NCBI RefSeq assembly: GCF_019145355.1
Contig: NZ_JAHSTY010000002.1
Span: forward strand, 930,001 to 994,000
Direction of reading: 5' to 3'
Source: Pseudomonas azadiae
GTDB taxonomy: Bacteria > Pseudomonadota > Gammaproteobacteria > Pseudomonadales > Pseudomonadaceae
DNA length: 64,000 bases
Positions within the stretch are counted from its first letter, which is position 1, and every line of letters starts with the position of its first letter. The translations under genes and the position numbers were made by a program. This document shows positions 55,257-63,799 of the stretch, in pieces. The notes under the pieces were generated by a model. The model worked only from the letters and a program-made list of their open reading frames with translations, was not told where the DNA came from and did not search any database.

Positions 55257-56651
55257 ATGGAATTCCTGCCGCTGTTTCATAACCTGCGCGGCAGTCGCGT
55301 GCTGGTCGTTGGTGGCGGGGAGATTGCCTTGCGCAAATCCCGGCTGCTGGCCGACGCCGGTGCGGTGCTGCGGGTGGTTGCTCCCCAGATCGAAGACCAA
55401 CTGCGTGAATTGGTGCGGGGCAGTGGCGGGGAACTGATTCTGCGCGGTTATCAGGAGGCCGACCTCGACGGTTGCACCCTGATCATCGCCGCAACCGATG
55501 ACGAGCCGCTGAACGCGCAAGTGTCCAGCGACGCCAAGCGTCGTTGCGTGCCGGTCAATGTGGTGGATGCGCCGGCCCTGTGCAGCGTGATTTTCCCGGC
55601 GATCGTCGACCGCTCGCCCTTGGTTATCGCAGTGTCCAGCGGCGGCGATGCGCCGGTGCTGGCACGCTTGATCCGCGCCAAGCTGGAAACCTGGATTCCG
55701 TCCACGTACGGCCAGTTGGCCGGCTTGGCGGCGCGTTTTCGTGCCCAGGTCAAAGGCTTGTACCCGGATGTGCAGCAGCGTCGCGCCTTTTGGGAAGAGG
55801 TGTTCCAAGGCCCGATTGCCGACCGCCAGTTGGCCGGGCAGGGCGATGAAGCGGAGCGTCTGTTGATCGAAAAGGTCAACGGCGCACCGCCCCACGCGCC
55901 GGGTGAAGTCTACCTGGTGGGCGCGGGCCCCGGTGACCCCGACCTGCTGACCTTCCGAGCCCTGCGCCTGATGCAGCAAGCCGATGTGGTGCTGTACGAC
56001 CGTCTGGTGGCGCCTGCGATTCTTGAGCTGTGCCGTCGCGACGCCGAGCGGGTGTATGTCGGCAAGCGCCGCGCCGAACATGCCGTGCCGCAGGACCAGA
56101 TCAACCAGCAATTGGTGGACCTGGCCAAGCAAGGCAAACGGGTGCTGCGCCTCAAGGGCGGCGACCCGTTCATCTTCGGGCGCGGTGGCGAAGAAATCGA
56201 GGAACTGGCGGCCCATGGCATCCCGTTCCAGGTGGTACCGGGCATCACCGCCGCCAGCGGTTGCGCGGCGTACGCCGGGATTCCGCTGACTCACCGCGAC
56301 TACGCCCAGTCGGTGCGCTTTATCACCGGGCATTTGAAGAACGGGACGTCGGACCTGCCCTGGACTGACCTGGTGGGCCCATCGCAGACCCTGGTGTTCT
56401 ACATGGGCTTGATTGGTTTGCCGATCATCTGCGAACAGTTGATCAAGCATGGGCGTGCGGCGGATACCCCGGCGGCGTTGATCCAGCAGGGCACCACGTC
56501 GAACCAGCGTGTGTTTACCGGCACCCTGGCCGACTTGCCACGCATGGTGGCGGAGCATGAAGTGCATGCGCCGACGCTGGTGATCGTGGGCGAGGTGGTG
56601 GTGTTGCGTGAGAAGCTCAAGTGGTTCGAAGGGGCCCAAGCCGGGGTTTAA
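55257..56651 (+). CDS. cysG: Siroheme synthase CysG (trifunctional)
   Basis: A 464-residue enzyme that makes siroheme from uroporphyrinogen III for sulfite and nitrite reductases. The N-terminal NAD-dependent dehydrogenase/ferrochelatase domain has [20 protein letters not shown]. The C-terminal SUMT methyltransferase starts [19 protein letters not shown] (about residues 217-235) and includes [16 protein letters not shown] and [20 protein letters not shown]. It begins immediately after the serS stop with no spacer, implying coupled translation. Confidence 0.97.
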   Translation: MEFLPLFHNLRGSRVLVVGGGEIALRKSRLLADAGAVLRVVAPQIEDQLRELVRGSGGELILRGYQEADLDGCTLIIAATDDEPLNAQVSSDAKRRCVPVNVVDAPALCSVIFPAIVDRSPLVIAVSSGGDAPVLARLIRAKLETWIPSTYGQLAGLAARFRAQVKGLYPDVQQRRAFWEEVFQGPIADRQLAGQGDEAERLLIEKVNGAPPHAPGEVYLVGAGPGDPDLLTFRALRLMQQADVVLYDRLVAPAILELCRRDAERVYVGKRRAEHAVPQDQINQQLVDLAKQGKRVLRLKGGDPFIFGRGGEEIEELAAHGIPFQVVPGITAASGCAAYAGIPLTHRDYAQSVRFITGHLKNGTSDLPWTDLVGPSQTLVFYMGLIGLPIICEQLIKHGRAADTPAALIQQGTTSNQRVFTGTLADLPRMVAEHEVHAPTLVIVGEVVVLREKLKWFEGAQAGV

Positions 56652-56658
56652 CAATCCT

Positions 56659-56806
56659 GTATGAGCGGGCTTGTCGAATCGTCGCACCGCCCGCGCTGGG
56701 GGGCGAAGCCGCCCCAATTAAAGACACCACAGTGTTCCAGATAAAACCAGGTCGCCTGGTTTGGGGCGGCTTCGCCCCACAGCGCGGGGCAAGCCCGCTC
56801 ACTACA
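56659..56806. repeat. Long inverted repeat, copy 2 of a three-member family
   Basis: The arms TGAGCGGGCTTGTC and GGGGCAAGCCCGCTCACTAC enclose CGCGCTGGGGGGCGAAGCCG and its complement. The interior is in inverse orientation to copies 1 and 3 (CCAAACCAGGCGA read on the minus strand). The left arm has about 15 extra bases (GAATCGTCGCACCGC). The right end overlaps the last codon of the adjacent gene. Confidence 0.9.
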
Positions 56807-57809
56807 ATGCTCCGGCGTCGTAAACACCTTTGCCCGTCAACCGCTCCCGATCATGCTCAACATCAAACCCCTGCAATGGCCCCTTCGGCACAATCCCTGT
56901 CGGGTTAATGGTTCGGTGGCTGGCATAGTAATGCCCCTTGATGTGTTCAAAATCCACCGTCTCGGCCACCCCCGGCCATTGGTACATCTCCCTTAGCCAA
57001 TTCGACAGGTTCGGGTAATCCGCAATCCTGCGCAGATTGCATTTGAAGTGGCTGTAATACACCGCATCAAAGCGAATCAGCGTGGTAAACAGCCGCACAT
57101 CGGCTTCGGTCAGGTAGTCGCCGGCCAAATAACGATGCGCGCCCAAATGTTGTTCAAGATGATCGAGTTCGGCAAACACGTCGTCAAACGCACGGTCGTA
57201 GGCTTGCTGCGACGTGGCGAAGCCTGCGCGGTACACGCCGTTGTTCACGGCGGGGTAGATGCGCTCGTTCAGCGTGTCGATGCTCGCGCGCAGTGGCTCA
57301 GGGTAGAAATCCAAAGTATTGCCGGTCAGCCCGTTGAACGCGCTGTTGAACATGCGAATGATCTCCGCCGATTCATTGCTCACGATGCGCTTGAGCTGTT
57401 TGTCCCACAGCACGGGCACAGTGACACGCCCGGTGTAGTCAGCGGTATCGGCGGTGTAGCGCTGGTACATGAAGGTAAAATCGTCGAGCGTGTCGCCGGT
57501 CGAGCCGTGGGCCTTGTCGAAGGTCCAGCCGTTTTCAAGCATCAACCAGCTGACCACGGACACGTCGATCAAGCTTTCCAGACCTTTGAGCTTGCGCAGG
57601 ATCAAGGTGCGGTGCGCCCAGGGGCAGGCGAGGGAAACGTAGAGATGATAGCGACCGGCCTCGGCCTTGAAGCCGCCTTCACCGCTGGGGCCAGGCTGGC
57701 CGTCGGCGGTCACCCAGTGGCGGCGTTGTGCCTGTTCCCGTTGGAAGGCGCCGTCTGCGCTACTTTCGTACCACTGGTCTTTCCAGTGTCCTTCGATCAG
57801 CAAACCCAT
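56802..57809 (-). CDS. Glutathionyl-hydroquinone reductase / Xi-class glutathione S-transferase (YqjG-like)
   Basis: A 335-residue enzyme. The N-terminal thioredoxin fold has the Xi-class active site with Cys62 in YVSLACPWAHRTLI, followed by the C-terminal helical domain (LAGDYLTEADVRLFTTLIRF). By family it reduces glutathionyl-hydroquinones, removing glutathione from quinone adducts. The substrate-site region DEKQ-type sequence is here DKQLKRIVSNESAEIIRMFN. The stop codon TAG lies inside the arm of the neighbouring inverted repeat. It appears monocistronic. Confidence 0.92.
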   Translation of the reverse strand: MGLLIEGHWKDQWYESSADGAFQREQAQRRHWVTADGQPGPSGEGGFKAEAGRYHLYVSLACPWAHRTLILRKLKGLESLIDVSVVSWLMLENGWTFDKAHGSTGDTLDDFTFMYQRYTADTADYTGRVTVPVLWDKQLKRIVSNESAEIIRMFNSAFNGLTGNTLDFYPEPLRASIDTLNERIYPAVNNGVYRAGFATSQQAYDRAFDDVFAELDHLEQHLGAHRYLAGDYLTEADVRLFTTLIRFDAVYYSHFKCNLRRIADYPNLSNWLREMYQWPGVAETVDFEHIKGHYYASHRTINPTGIVPKGPLQGFDVEHDRERLTGKGVYDAGAL

Positions 57810-57897
57810 GACTGGCTCCTTGGCTAATAAGCGTTGGAGGCCAGTCTAAAGGGCTCGGTTCGATTTAAAAGCGCAAAGACTGCGGGTGAATGATCGA

Positions 57898-58899
57898 TTA
57901 AATCGATTTGTCCCGCGCGCTCCAGTACTGCTCGGCCAACACAAACGCCTGTTCCCGTGAATGGCCCAGGCCGCGCAAGGCCAGGGCCATGGTGGCAATC
58001 AGGGCCAGTTGCGGGTAACTGTCTTCGACTTCGCCGCGCCACAGCGCTTTCAGATGCTCGGGTTCCAGCGTGGCAGGTTTGACATGGCGCTGAGTGGAGA
58101 GGGCGGGCCATTCTTCGTCCCAGCTTACGCCGCCGGTGGTGCCGTACAGATGGCTGGCCGAATCGGGGTTGATCTCGATCTCGCCGCCATCGCCCTTCAC
58201 CACGATCACGTTGTCGCCAAGCAAACCGCTGGCATCGCGGTGCACGCCCTGGTAACCGGGATGGAAAATACTTTGCAGGCCAAGGCGCGCATTCAGCGGG
58301 TTGAGCAGTCGCGCCAGGGAGTGGATCGGCGAGCGCAGGCCCAGGGTGTTGCGCAGGTCGATCATGCGCTGCAACTGCGGTGCCCAATCGCCCAGCGGGA
58401 TGAACGCCAGGTTGCCTTCTCCGTAAGCAGCCTCGACCTGCTGCCAGTTGCGGCACAGCGGGATCTGCAAACCTTGCAGCAACTGCTCGGTGTACAGCCG
58501 ACCCGCCGTATGGGCGCCGCCGCCATGCATCAGGATGCGCACGCCATGTTGCGCCAGGCACTTGGCTGCCAACAGGTACCACGGCAGGTGGCGCTTCTTG
58601 CCGGCGTAGGTGGGCCAGTCGACGTCCACGTTCAGCGTCGGAGGGTTGAGGCGCTGGCGTACCGCTTCGGTGAAGCCGGCAAGTTCTTCCGGGCTTTCTT
58701 CCTTGTGGCGCAGCAGCATCAGGAAAGCGCCAAGCTGGGTGTCTTCGACTTTTTCGTCGAGCAGCATGCTCATGGCTTCGCGGGCTTCCTCGCGGGTGAG
58801 GTTGCGCGCGCCGCGCTTGCCTTTGCCCAGGATGCGCACGAACGGCGCGAACGGGTGCTCGTCGGGGGTTTGCAGGGTCAGCGGGGCAAAGTCGGTCAT
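57898..58899 (-). CDS. TrpD2-like (YbiB) glycosyltransferase-family protein
   Basis: A 333-residue protein of the anthranilate phosphoribosyltransferase fold. The N-terminal helical part is FAPFVRILGKGKRGARNLTR with EEAREAMSMLLDEKVEDTQL, followed by LMHGGGAHTAGRLYTEQLLQ and VVKGDGGEIEINPDSASHLY. The catalytic GTGGD loop of true TrpD is not seen, which fits TrpD2/YbiB proteins that in E. coli bind nucleic acid rather than making tryptophan. The ATG at 58899 overlaps the tusE stop by four bases, so it is the last gene of the tus operon. Confidence 0.85.
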   Translation of the reverse strand: MTDFAPLTLQTPDEHPFAPFVRILGKGKRGARNLTREEAREAMSMLLDEKVEDTQLGAFLMLLRHKEESPEELAGFTEAVRQRLNPPTLNVDVDWPTYAGKKRHLPWYLLAAKCLAQHGVRILMHGGGAHTAGRLYTEQLLQGLQIPLCRNWQQVEAAYGEGNLAFIPLGDWAPQLQRMIDLRNTLGLRSPIHSLARLLNPLNARLGLQSIFHPGYQGVHRDASGLLGDNVIVVKGDGGEIEINPDSASHLYGTTGGVSWDEEWPALSTQRHVKPATLEPEHLKALWRGEVEDSYPQLALIATMALALRGLGHSREQAFVLAEQYWSARDKSI

Positions 58900-59231
58900 A
58901 AGCAATTCGTCGGCCTGGGCAGGCCCGCCAGCTTGGCGGCGAGTTTGGCGGGAGTGCCGTTGAACAATTTGTTGAGGTGCAGGCTGTTGCCCTTTTCCGG
59001 GCCCAGCTTGAGCGCGGTGTACTTGATCAGTGGGCGCGTGGCCGGGGACAGCTGGAATTCGGCGTAGAACTGGCGCAGCAGCTCGAGAACCTCCCAATGG
59101 TCGGGGGTCAGCTCAAGGGCTTCGGCGGCGGCCAGGGCGTTGGCCACCTCAGTCGACCATTCATCCAGGTTGACCAAGTAGCCGTCCTTGTCCAGTTCCA
59201 GCACGCGTGCGCCGACGGTCAGGGTGTTCAT
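58896..59231 (-). CDS. tusE: Sulfur relay protein TusE (DsrC-like)
   Basis: A 111-residue sulfur carrier that takes sulfur from TusD and passes it to MnmA. The DsrC fold is evident in LDKDGYLVNLDEWSTEVANA and LLRQFYAEFQLSPATRPLIK, and the essential C-terminal Cys is in LPRPTNCL (penultimate residue). I chose the ATG at 59231 (MNTLTVGARVLELD), which overlaps the tusB stop by four bases. Confidence 0.95.
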   Translation of the reverse strand: MNTLTVGARVLELDKDGYLVNLDEWSTEVANALAAAEALELTPDHWEVLELLRQFYAEFQLSPATRPLIKYTALKLGPEKGNSLHLNKLFNGTPAKLAAKLAGLPRPTNCL

Positions 59232-59506
59232 AGCCAGCTGTTGACCTTGTCGTAGGTAATCGACAGCTGGACGAAACCTGGGTAATCGACGCGCTCGGCC
59301 CAGTCCGGCAGCGGCAGGTTGCGCGCCTGCAGGTCTTCGGCCAATACAAAGACCTTCACGCCCCGGGTTTGCAGGGCGCAAGTGTGCAGGCCGTAGGCGC
59401 CATCGCCGCAGAGCAGGATGGCGTCCTGGTTGCCGCAGACGCGCAGGCAGCTGTCGAGGCGGCTGTCGGTAAACGGCGAATGAGATACCACGTGTAGAGT
59501 CGACAT
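59228..59506 (-). CDS. tusB: Sulfurtransferase complex subunit TusB (DsrH-like)
   Basis: A 92-residue subunit of the TusBCD hexamer. The start STLHVVSHSPFTDSRLDSCL and the later LCGDGAYGLHT match DsrH proteins, and the C-terminal DYPGFVQLSITYDKVNSWL is typical. It shares one base with the tusC stop and four with the tusE start. Confidence 0.95.
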   Translation of the reverse strand: MSTLHVVSHSPFTDSRLDSCLRVCGNQDAILLCGDGAYGLHTCALQTRGVKVFVLAEDLQARNLPLPDWAERVDYPGFVQLSITYDKVNSWL

Positions 59507-59856
59507 CAGAGGGTAATCACCTGATCGTAACGGTCAATCAACTGGGTGATCGCGTGGTTGTCCAGAGGCTCGGCGCTGGCGGGCAGCGTGAGGCCACGCA
59601 CGGCCAGGCTGTGGGTGCAGGCAAACACTTCATCGATGCCGAACAGCCCGAGCGCCTGCAGGTTGGCGCTCAGGTCTTTTTGCTGCACGGCCTTTGCGTC
59701 CTGGTGCGGCGCCAACTGGAACACGCCATCGTCCATGAACAGCAGGCCAATCGGCAGATCGAAGGCGCCACCGGCCAAGACAATGTCCAAGGCTTCGCGC
59801 GCGCTCGGGCCCGACCACGGTGCCTGGCGGCTGATCACCAACAGGGATTTGGCCAT
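59506..59856 (-). CDS. tusC: Sulfurtransferase complex subunit TusC (DsrF-like)
   Basis: A 116-residue subunit of TusBCD: MAKSLLVISRQAPWSGPSAR, then GGAFDLPIGLLFMDDGVFQL and LGLFGIDEVFACTHSLAVRG. The ATG at 59856 follows the tusD stop after one base; an upstream in-frame start (59871) would overlap tusD more and is not conserved. Confidence 0.95.
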   Translation of the reverse strand: MAKSLLVISRQAPWSGPSAREALDIVLAGGAFDLPIGLLFMDDGVFQLAPHQDAKAVQQKDLSANLQALGLFGIDEVFACTHSLAVRGLTLPASAEPLDNHAITQLIDRYDQVITL

Positions 59857-59857
59857 G

Positions 59858-60250
59858 TCACGTCCCTCCAAAACAGATCAGGCGGTCGGCGGCCTGCGCC
59901 GCGTCGTGCAACTGGCCCAGGCCCGACAACGCCCACGGCGCTTCCAAGTTGACCGCGCTGCGTTGATAGCGCGTGGCCTCCCCATGGTCAAGCACGCCAC
60001 GGCGCAACGCCGCGGCGATGCACACCACGCCGTCGAGCTGGTGCTGGCTGACAAACTCGCGCCATTGGCGGGCGATGTCTTGCTCGTCCTGGGGGGCGAC
60101 GATGTTGGTGGAGGCGCTGTGCACCCCGTCCTGATAAAAAAACAGCCGCACAATCTCATGCCCGCCGGCCAGCGCCGCCTGGGCGAACAGCAGGGCGCGG
60201 CGCGAGGAGGGCGCGTGGGCTGCGCTGAACACTGCAATCGCAAACTTCAT
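59858..60250 (-). CDS. tusD: Sulfurtransferase TusD (DsrE-like)
   Basis: A 130-residue subunit that carries the persulfide within TusBCD. The active-site Cys is in LDGVVCIAAALRRGVLD, aligned with Cys78 of E. coli TusD. The N-terminus MKFAIAVFSAAHAPSSRRAL is the family start; the frame continues upstream through an inverted repeat without coding signs. It is the first gene of tusDCBE-trpD2. The relay feeds MnmA, whose gene is at 37644-38768. Confidence 0.95.
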   Translation of the reverse strand: MKFAIAVFSAAHAPSSRRALLFAQAALAGGHEIVRLFFYQDGVHSASTNIVAPQDEQDIARQWREFVSQHQLDGVVCIAAALRRGVLDHGEATRYQRSAVNLEAPWALSGLGQLHDAAQAADRLICFGGT

Positions 60251-60385
60251 GGAACACTCTGCAAGCAAACCTGGGGCCAATGATAAAGCCGTCGCCATGA
60301 AAAAGCCCGCCGTGATCAAAACGGTCACTGTGGTTGACCGTTCCGGGCCGGGGTGGTTGGGTGGTTGGGTGGTGACTGGGCGGTC

Positions 60386-60599
60386 GCTATCGCAGGCGAG
60401 GTATCTACACATCTTTGTAGTGAGCGGGCTTGTCCCGCGCTGGGCTGCGAAGCAGCCCCAAACCAGGCGACCGGATTCTACCTGAAGCTCGGCGATGCCT
60501 TTATTGGGGCGGCTTCGCCACCCAGCGCGGGACAAGCCCGCTCACTACAGGGATACTTTTCAGTCGTTGAGAGTTGTGTAGATACCTATGCTGCGATAG
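60386..60599. repeat. Outer inverted repeat enclosing long inverted repeat copy 3
   Basis: CTATCGCAGGCGAGGTATCT at 60386, running to ACAC at 60409, pairs with GTGTAGATACCTATGCTGCG ending GATAG at 60599; 21 of 24 positions match. The copy 3 repeat sits inside. Confidence 0.88.
60417..60548. repeat. Long inverted repeat, copy 3 of a three-member family
   Basis: GTAGTGAGCGGGCTTGTCCC at 60417 and its complement ending CCCGCTCACTAC at 60548, 132 bases as in copy 1. The interior begins CCAAACCAGGCGA and ends ATTGGGG. The left inner arm reads CTGCGAAGCAGCCCC, one of few differences from copy 1. Confidence 0.92.
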
Positions 60600-60604
60600 G
60601 GCCC

Positions 60605-61099
60605 TTATTCCACCCGGGTTTCACCTGTAAACACCAGTGTCTGCCGACACCGCCGACACAAATACCGCCGCCCCCTGGCCACCATGCCGTGGCGCTGCGA
60701 TGAAAACGGAAAATCACTGTTCGCACACGGGCATCGGTAGATATAGCGCATCACCTGGCGGCGCTTCACCGCATAGGTATGGCAGCGGTCCGGCGGCAGT
60801 TCATAGACCCCGCGCATGATCAATTGCCATTCCTCGCCATGGGGCTGGATGCGCTCGCCAAACAATTGGTGGGCAATCAGGTGCGCCACTTCATGGGCCA
60901 CGGTCTGTTTCAGGAAGTGCTGACTGTTTTCACGGTACAACTGCGGGTTGAAACGCAGCAGGTTCTCGTGCAAATGCGCGACACCGGCCTTCTGGCCCCG
61001 CAGCTTGAGGCTGACCTGGGGGCGTTTGAAGCTTCGTTTGAAAAAGGATTCGGCTTGCAGGTAACACTCTTCGACGCGGGTATTGAGTTGCTCGGGCAT
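60605..61099 (-). CDS. sprT: SprT-family zinc metalloprotease-like protein
   Basis: A 164-residue SprT-like protein. The zincin motif HEVAHLIAH is at residues 69-77 with a third likely ligand in IQPHGEEW. A C-terminal zinc ribbon has Cys123, Cys125, Cys148 and Cys151 (YRCPCAN and YLCRRCRQ). The domain is shared with eukaryotic Spartan DNA-protein crosslink proteases; the bacterial role is not settled. I chose the ATG at 61099 (MPEQLNTRVEECY); a nearby ATG at 61108 is too close to the GGAG site. Confidence 0.92.
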   Translation of the reverse strand: MPEQLNTRVEECYLQAESFFKRSFKRPQVSLKLRGQKAGVAHLHENLLRFNPQLYRENSQHFLKQTVAHEVAHLIAHQLFGERIQPHGEEWQLIMRGVYELPPDRCHTYAVKRRQVMRYIYRCPCANSDFPFSSQRHGMVARGRRYLCRRCRQTLVFTGETRVE

Positions 61100-61227
61100 G
61101 CTGTACATATCTCCAGAGACGCCCAGTATGCCGCAAAGCTGAGTGTTTCCGAATCTGTCATGCGCCGAATGGTCATCCATAACGCACAAAGCCACCTTGC
61201 GGTGGCCTTGCCTGCGGTCTGATCAAC

Positions 61228-61830
61228 TCAACTGGTATAGATCGGGCCTACGCCCAGGCCCCAGACGATCACCGTGAACGCCATGATCGCCACCAGCACC
61301 ACCAGCCCTACGGCCAGTATCGAGCTGGAAAACAGGAAGCCTTCGTCCGGATCGATGCTCATGAAGGTCGGCACGCCCACATACAGCAGGTACACCGTGT
61401 AGCAGATCGCCGCCGTGCCCACCACCATGCCCAACCACATATGCGGATAGAGCGCCGCCAGCCCGCCGATGAACAGCGGCGTCGCGGTATAGGTAGCAAA
61501 CGCGACGCAACGCGCCATGCTTGGGTTAGCGTCATAGGTGCGCGCCATCCAGTGAATGAACGCACCCATCACCGCCACGCCGCCGAGCATGGCCGCGTAC
61601 GACATCAGGGTCATCCACAGTGCGCTTTCCTGGGTCAGCATCACCGGCGCGCGGTTGCCGATGACCCAGCCAACCTGGGTGGTACCGATAAAGGCGGATA
61701 CGGCGGGGATCGCCGCGAGGATCAGGGTATGAGTGAGGTACATGTGGCTGATGCTTTCTTCTTTATCGCCACGAATTTCCCGCCATTCCTGGTCGGGATG
61801 GGTAAAAAGCCCCACGACGTGATGGATCAT
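61228..61830 (-). CDS. Yip1-family integral membrane protein
   Basis: A 200-residue membrane protein with five predicted helices (for example LILAAIPAVSAFIG, WMTLMSYAAMLGGVAVMGAF, MWLGMVVGTAAICYTVYLLY and ILAVGLVVLVAIMAFTVIVW). The N-terminal MIHHVVGLFTHPDQEWREIR is a constant mark of this family in proteobacteria. The ATG at 61830 has AGGAG eight bases upstream; upstream in-frame ATGs lack one. It is a single-gene unit. The function is unknown. Confidence 0.85.
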   Translation of the reverse strand: MIHHVVGLFTHPDQEWREIRGDKEESISHMYLTHTLILAAIPAVSAFIGTTQVGWVIGNRAPVMLTQESALWMTLMSYAAMLGGVAVMGAFIHWMARTYDANPSMARCVAFATYTATPLFIGGLAALYPHMWLGMVVGTAAICYTVYLLYVGVPTFMSIDPDEGFLFSSSILAVGLVVLVAIMAFTVIVWGLGVGPIYTS

Positions 61831-62026
61831 GCCAGTCACTCCTGTCGTTATTGCCATCGCCCCCATCGGAGCGCCCACGGGCCAAGTGGCCTCAAGGTCC
61901 GGATAGCTGTGCGACCTCACGTCGCAGTATAGGAAGGTATGACCGGAATGACTGTAGGGCCTTTAGAGCAAATTGCGCTGTAAACGGCGTTCCTAATCGC
62001 TGAGGGGTCTGTCAGATTCGGTACGG

Positions 62027-62063
62027 TCCATTGTGGGAGCTGGCAAGCCAGCTCCACAATGGA
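62027..62063. repeat. Compact REP-type hairpin
   Basis: TCCATTGTGGGAGCTGGC and GCCAGCTCCACAATGGA pair almost perfectly (one extra G on the left) around an AA loop. Unlike the other REPs the two arms touch, making one long hairpin upstream of ttcA. Confidence 0.85.
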
Positions 62064-62129
62064 ACTCGGTCGTTCATGAAGGTAAAATACCGCGCTTTTC
62101 GTCACACACCTCCAGCGGATCCAAGCGCC

Positions 62130-62954
62130 ATGGGCACTCTTACGGTCAACCAGAACAAACTGCAAAAACGCCTGCGTCGCCTGGCCGGTGAAGCGGTCGC
62201 CGATTTCAACATGATCGAGGACGGCGACAAGGTCATGGTCTGCCTCTCCGGCGGCAAGGACAGCTACACCCTGCTCGACGTACTGCTGCACCTGCAAAAG
62301 GTCGCGCCGATCCAGTTCCAGATCGTCGCCGTCAACATGGACCAGAAGCAGCCGGGCTTTCCTGAACAGGTGCTGCCGGCCTACCTCGAAGCGCTGGGCG
62401 TGGAGTACCACATCGTCGAGAAAGACACCTATTCGGTGGTCAAGGAGTTGATCCCGGAAGGCAAGACCACCTGCTCGCTGTGCTCGCGCCTGCGCCGTGG
62501 CACGCTGTACACCTTTGCCGACGAGATCGGCGCCACCAAGATGGCCTTGGGTCACCACCGCGACGACATCGTAGAGACTTTCTTCCTCAATATGTTCTTC
62601 AACGGCTCGCTCAAGGCCATGCCGCCCAAGTTGCGTGCCGATGACGGGCGCAACGTAGTAATCCGTCCACTGGCGTATTGCAACGAAAAGGACATCCAGG
62701 CCTACTCCGACTTCAAGCAATTCCCGATCATCCCGTGCAACCTCTGCGGCTCCCAGGAAAACCTGCAGCGCCAGGTGGTCAAGGAAATGCTCCTGGACTG
62801 GGAGCGCAAGACCCCCGGCCGCACCGAAAGCATCTTCCGCAGCCTGCAGAATGTGCAGCCTTCGCAGTTGGCCGACCGTAACCTGTTCGACTTCGCCAGC
62901 CTGAAAATCGATGAAACCGCGGCGTCGCGCTTCGTCAATGTAGTGAACCTCTGA
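62130..62954 (+). CDS. ttcA: tRNA 2-thiocytidine(32) synthetase TtcA
   Basis: A 274-residue enzyme that thiolates C32 in some tRNAs using an iron-sulfur cluster. The PP-loop [13 protein letters not shown] has SGGKDS at residues 40-45. Cluster ligands are Cys115 and Cys118 in [13 protein letters not shown] with another in [13 protein letters not shown]. The end includes LFDFASL. I chose the ATG at 62130 ([15 protein letters not shown]), the family start. The frame is open upstream only through the REP hairpin. Confidence 0.97.
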   Translation: MGTLTVNQNKLQKRLRRLAGEAVADFNMIEDGDKVMVCLSGGKDSYTLLDVLLHLQKVAPIQFQIVAVNMDQKQPGFPEQVLPAYLEALGVEYHIVEKDTYSVVKELIPEGKTTCSLCSRLRRGTLYTFADEIGATKMALGHHRDDIVETFFLNMFFNGSLKAMPPKLRADDGRNVVIRPLAYCNEKDIQAYSDFKQFPIIPCNLCGSQENLQRQVVKEMLLDWERKTPGRTESIFRSLQNVQPSQLADRNLFDFASLKIDETAASRFVNVVNL

Positions 62955-63021
62955 GTGGTTTCAACGCTCTGACACACGGCGCTTGCGGGCGCCGTTTTCA
63001 ATTCAACTGCCAGGAGAGGGC

Positions 63022-63693
63022 ATGCGCGATTACAAGTGGCTGCACGAATATTGTCTGAACCGCTTCGGTTCGTCGGCCGAGCTGGAAGCCCATCTGCCTG
63101 TACCCAAGACCCCGGCGCAGTTGCGCAAGATCAGCGATGATCGTTATTTGTCGACGTTGGCCCTGCGCGTATTTCGTGCCGGCTTGAAGCACAGTGTGGT
63201 GGACGGCAAATGGCCGGCGTTCGAGCAGGTGTTCTTCGGCTTCGACCCGGAAAAAGTCGTGCTGATGGGCGCCGAGCACCTGGAGCGGCTGATGCAGGAC
63301 ACGCGCATCATCCGTCACTTGGGCAAGCTCAAGAGCGTGCCGCGCAATGCGCAGATGATTCTGGATATCGAGCAGGAGAAGGGCAGCTTTGGCGCGTTTG
63401 TCGCCGACTGGCCGGTGACCGACATCGTCGGGCTGTGGAAGTACCTGAGCAAGCACGGCCATCAGCTCGGCGGGCTGTCGGCGCCGCGTTTCCTGCGCAT
63501 GGTCGGCAAGGACACGTTTGTGCCGAGTTATGACGTGGTCGCGGCCTTGAGCGCACAGAAGATCGTCGACAAAGCGCCGACCAGCCTGCGCGACCTGGCG
63601 ACGGTGCAGGACGCGTTCAACCAGTGGCACGCCGAGAGTGGGCGGCCGATGTGCCAGTTGTCGATGATGCTGGCGTATACGGTGAATCATTGA
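63022..63693 (+). CDS. DNA-3-methyladenine glycosylase I-like (Tag fold) protein with altered active site
   Basis: A 223-residue protein usually annotated as 3-methyladenine glycosylase. The fold is recognisable in RVFRAGLKHSVV, FFGFDPEKVVLMGAEHLERL, DTRIIRHLGKLKSVPRNAQM and the helical end. The N-terminal zinc ligands of E. coli Tag are absent, and the segment matching LEGQQAGLSW, which carries the purine-contacting Glu38 and Trp46, reads LRVFRAGLKH here. So the catalytic pocket differs from true Tag. CAGGAGAGG lies a few bases before the ATG at 63022. It follows ttcA after 67 bases and may be cotranscribed. Confidence 0.8.
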   Translation: MRDYKWLHEYCLNRFGSSAELEAHLPVPKTPAQLRKISDDRYLSTLALRVFRAGLKHSVVDGKWPAFEQVFFGFDPEKVVLMGAEHLERLMQDTRIIRHLGKLKSVPRNAQMILDIEQEKGSFGAFVADWPVTDIVGLWKYLSKHGHQLGGLSAPRFLRMVGKDTFVPSYDVVAALSAQKIVDKAPTSLRDLATVQDAFNQWHAESGRPMCQLSMMLAYTVNH

Positions 63694-63709
63694 GACCGAG
63701 GCGATGCTA

Positions 63710-63789
63710 TCGCGAGCAAGCCCGCTCCCACATTTGTCCGCATACATCCTTTGAAATGCGGTCGAATGTGGGAGCGGGCTTGCTCGCGA
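63710..63789. repeat. REP doublet (GAGCGGGCTTGCTCGCGA class)
   Basis: TCGCGAGCAAGCCCGCTCCC at 63710 and its complement ending at 63789 are an inverted pair downstream of the Tag-like gene, convergent with the DUF2069 gene. Confidence 0.92.
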
Positions 63790-63799
63790 AGGCTGACTA

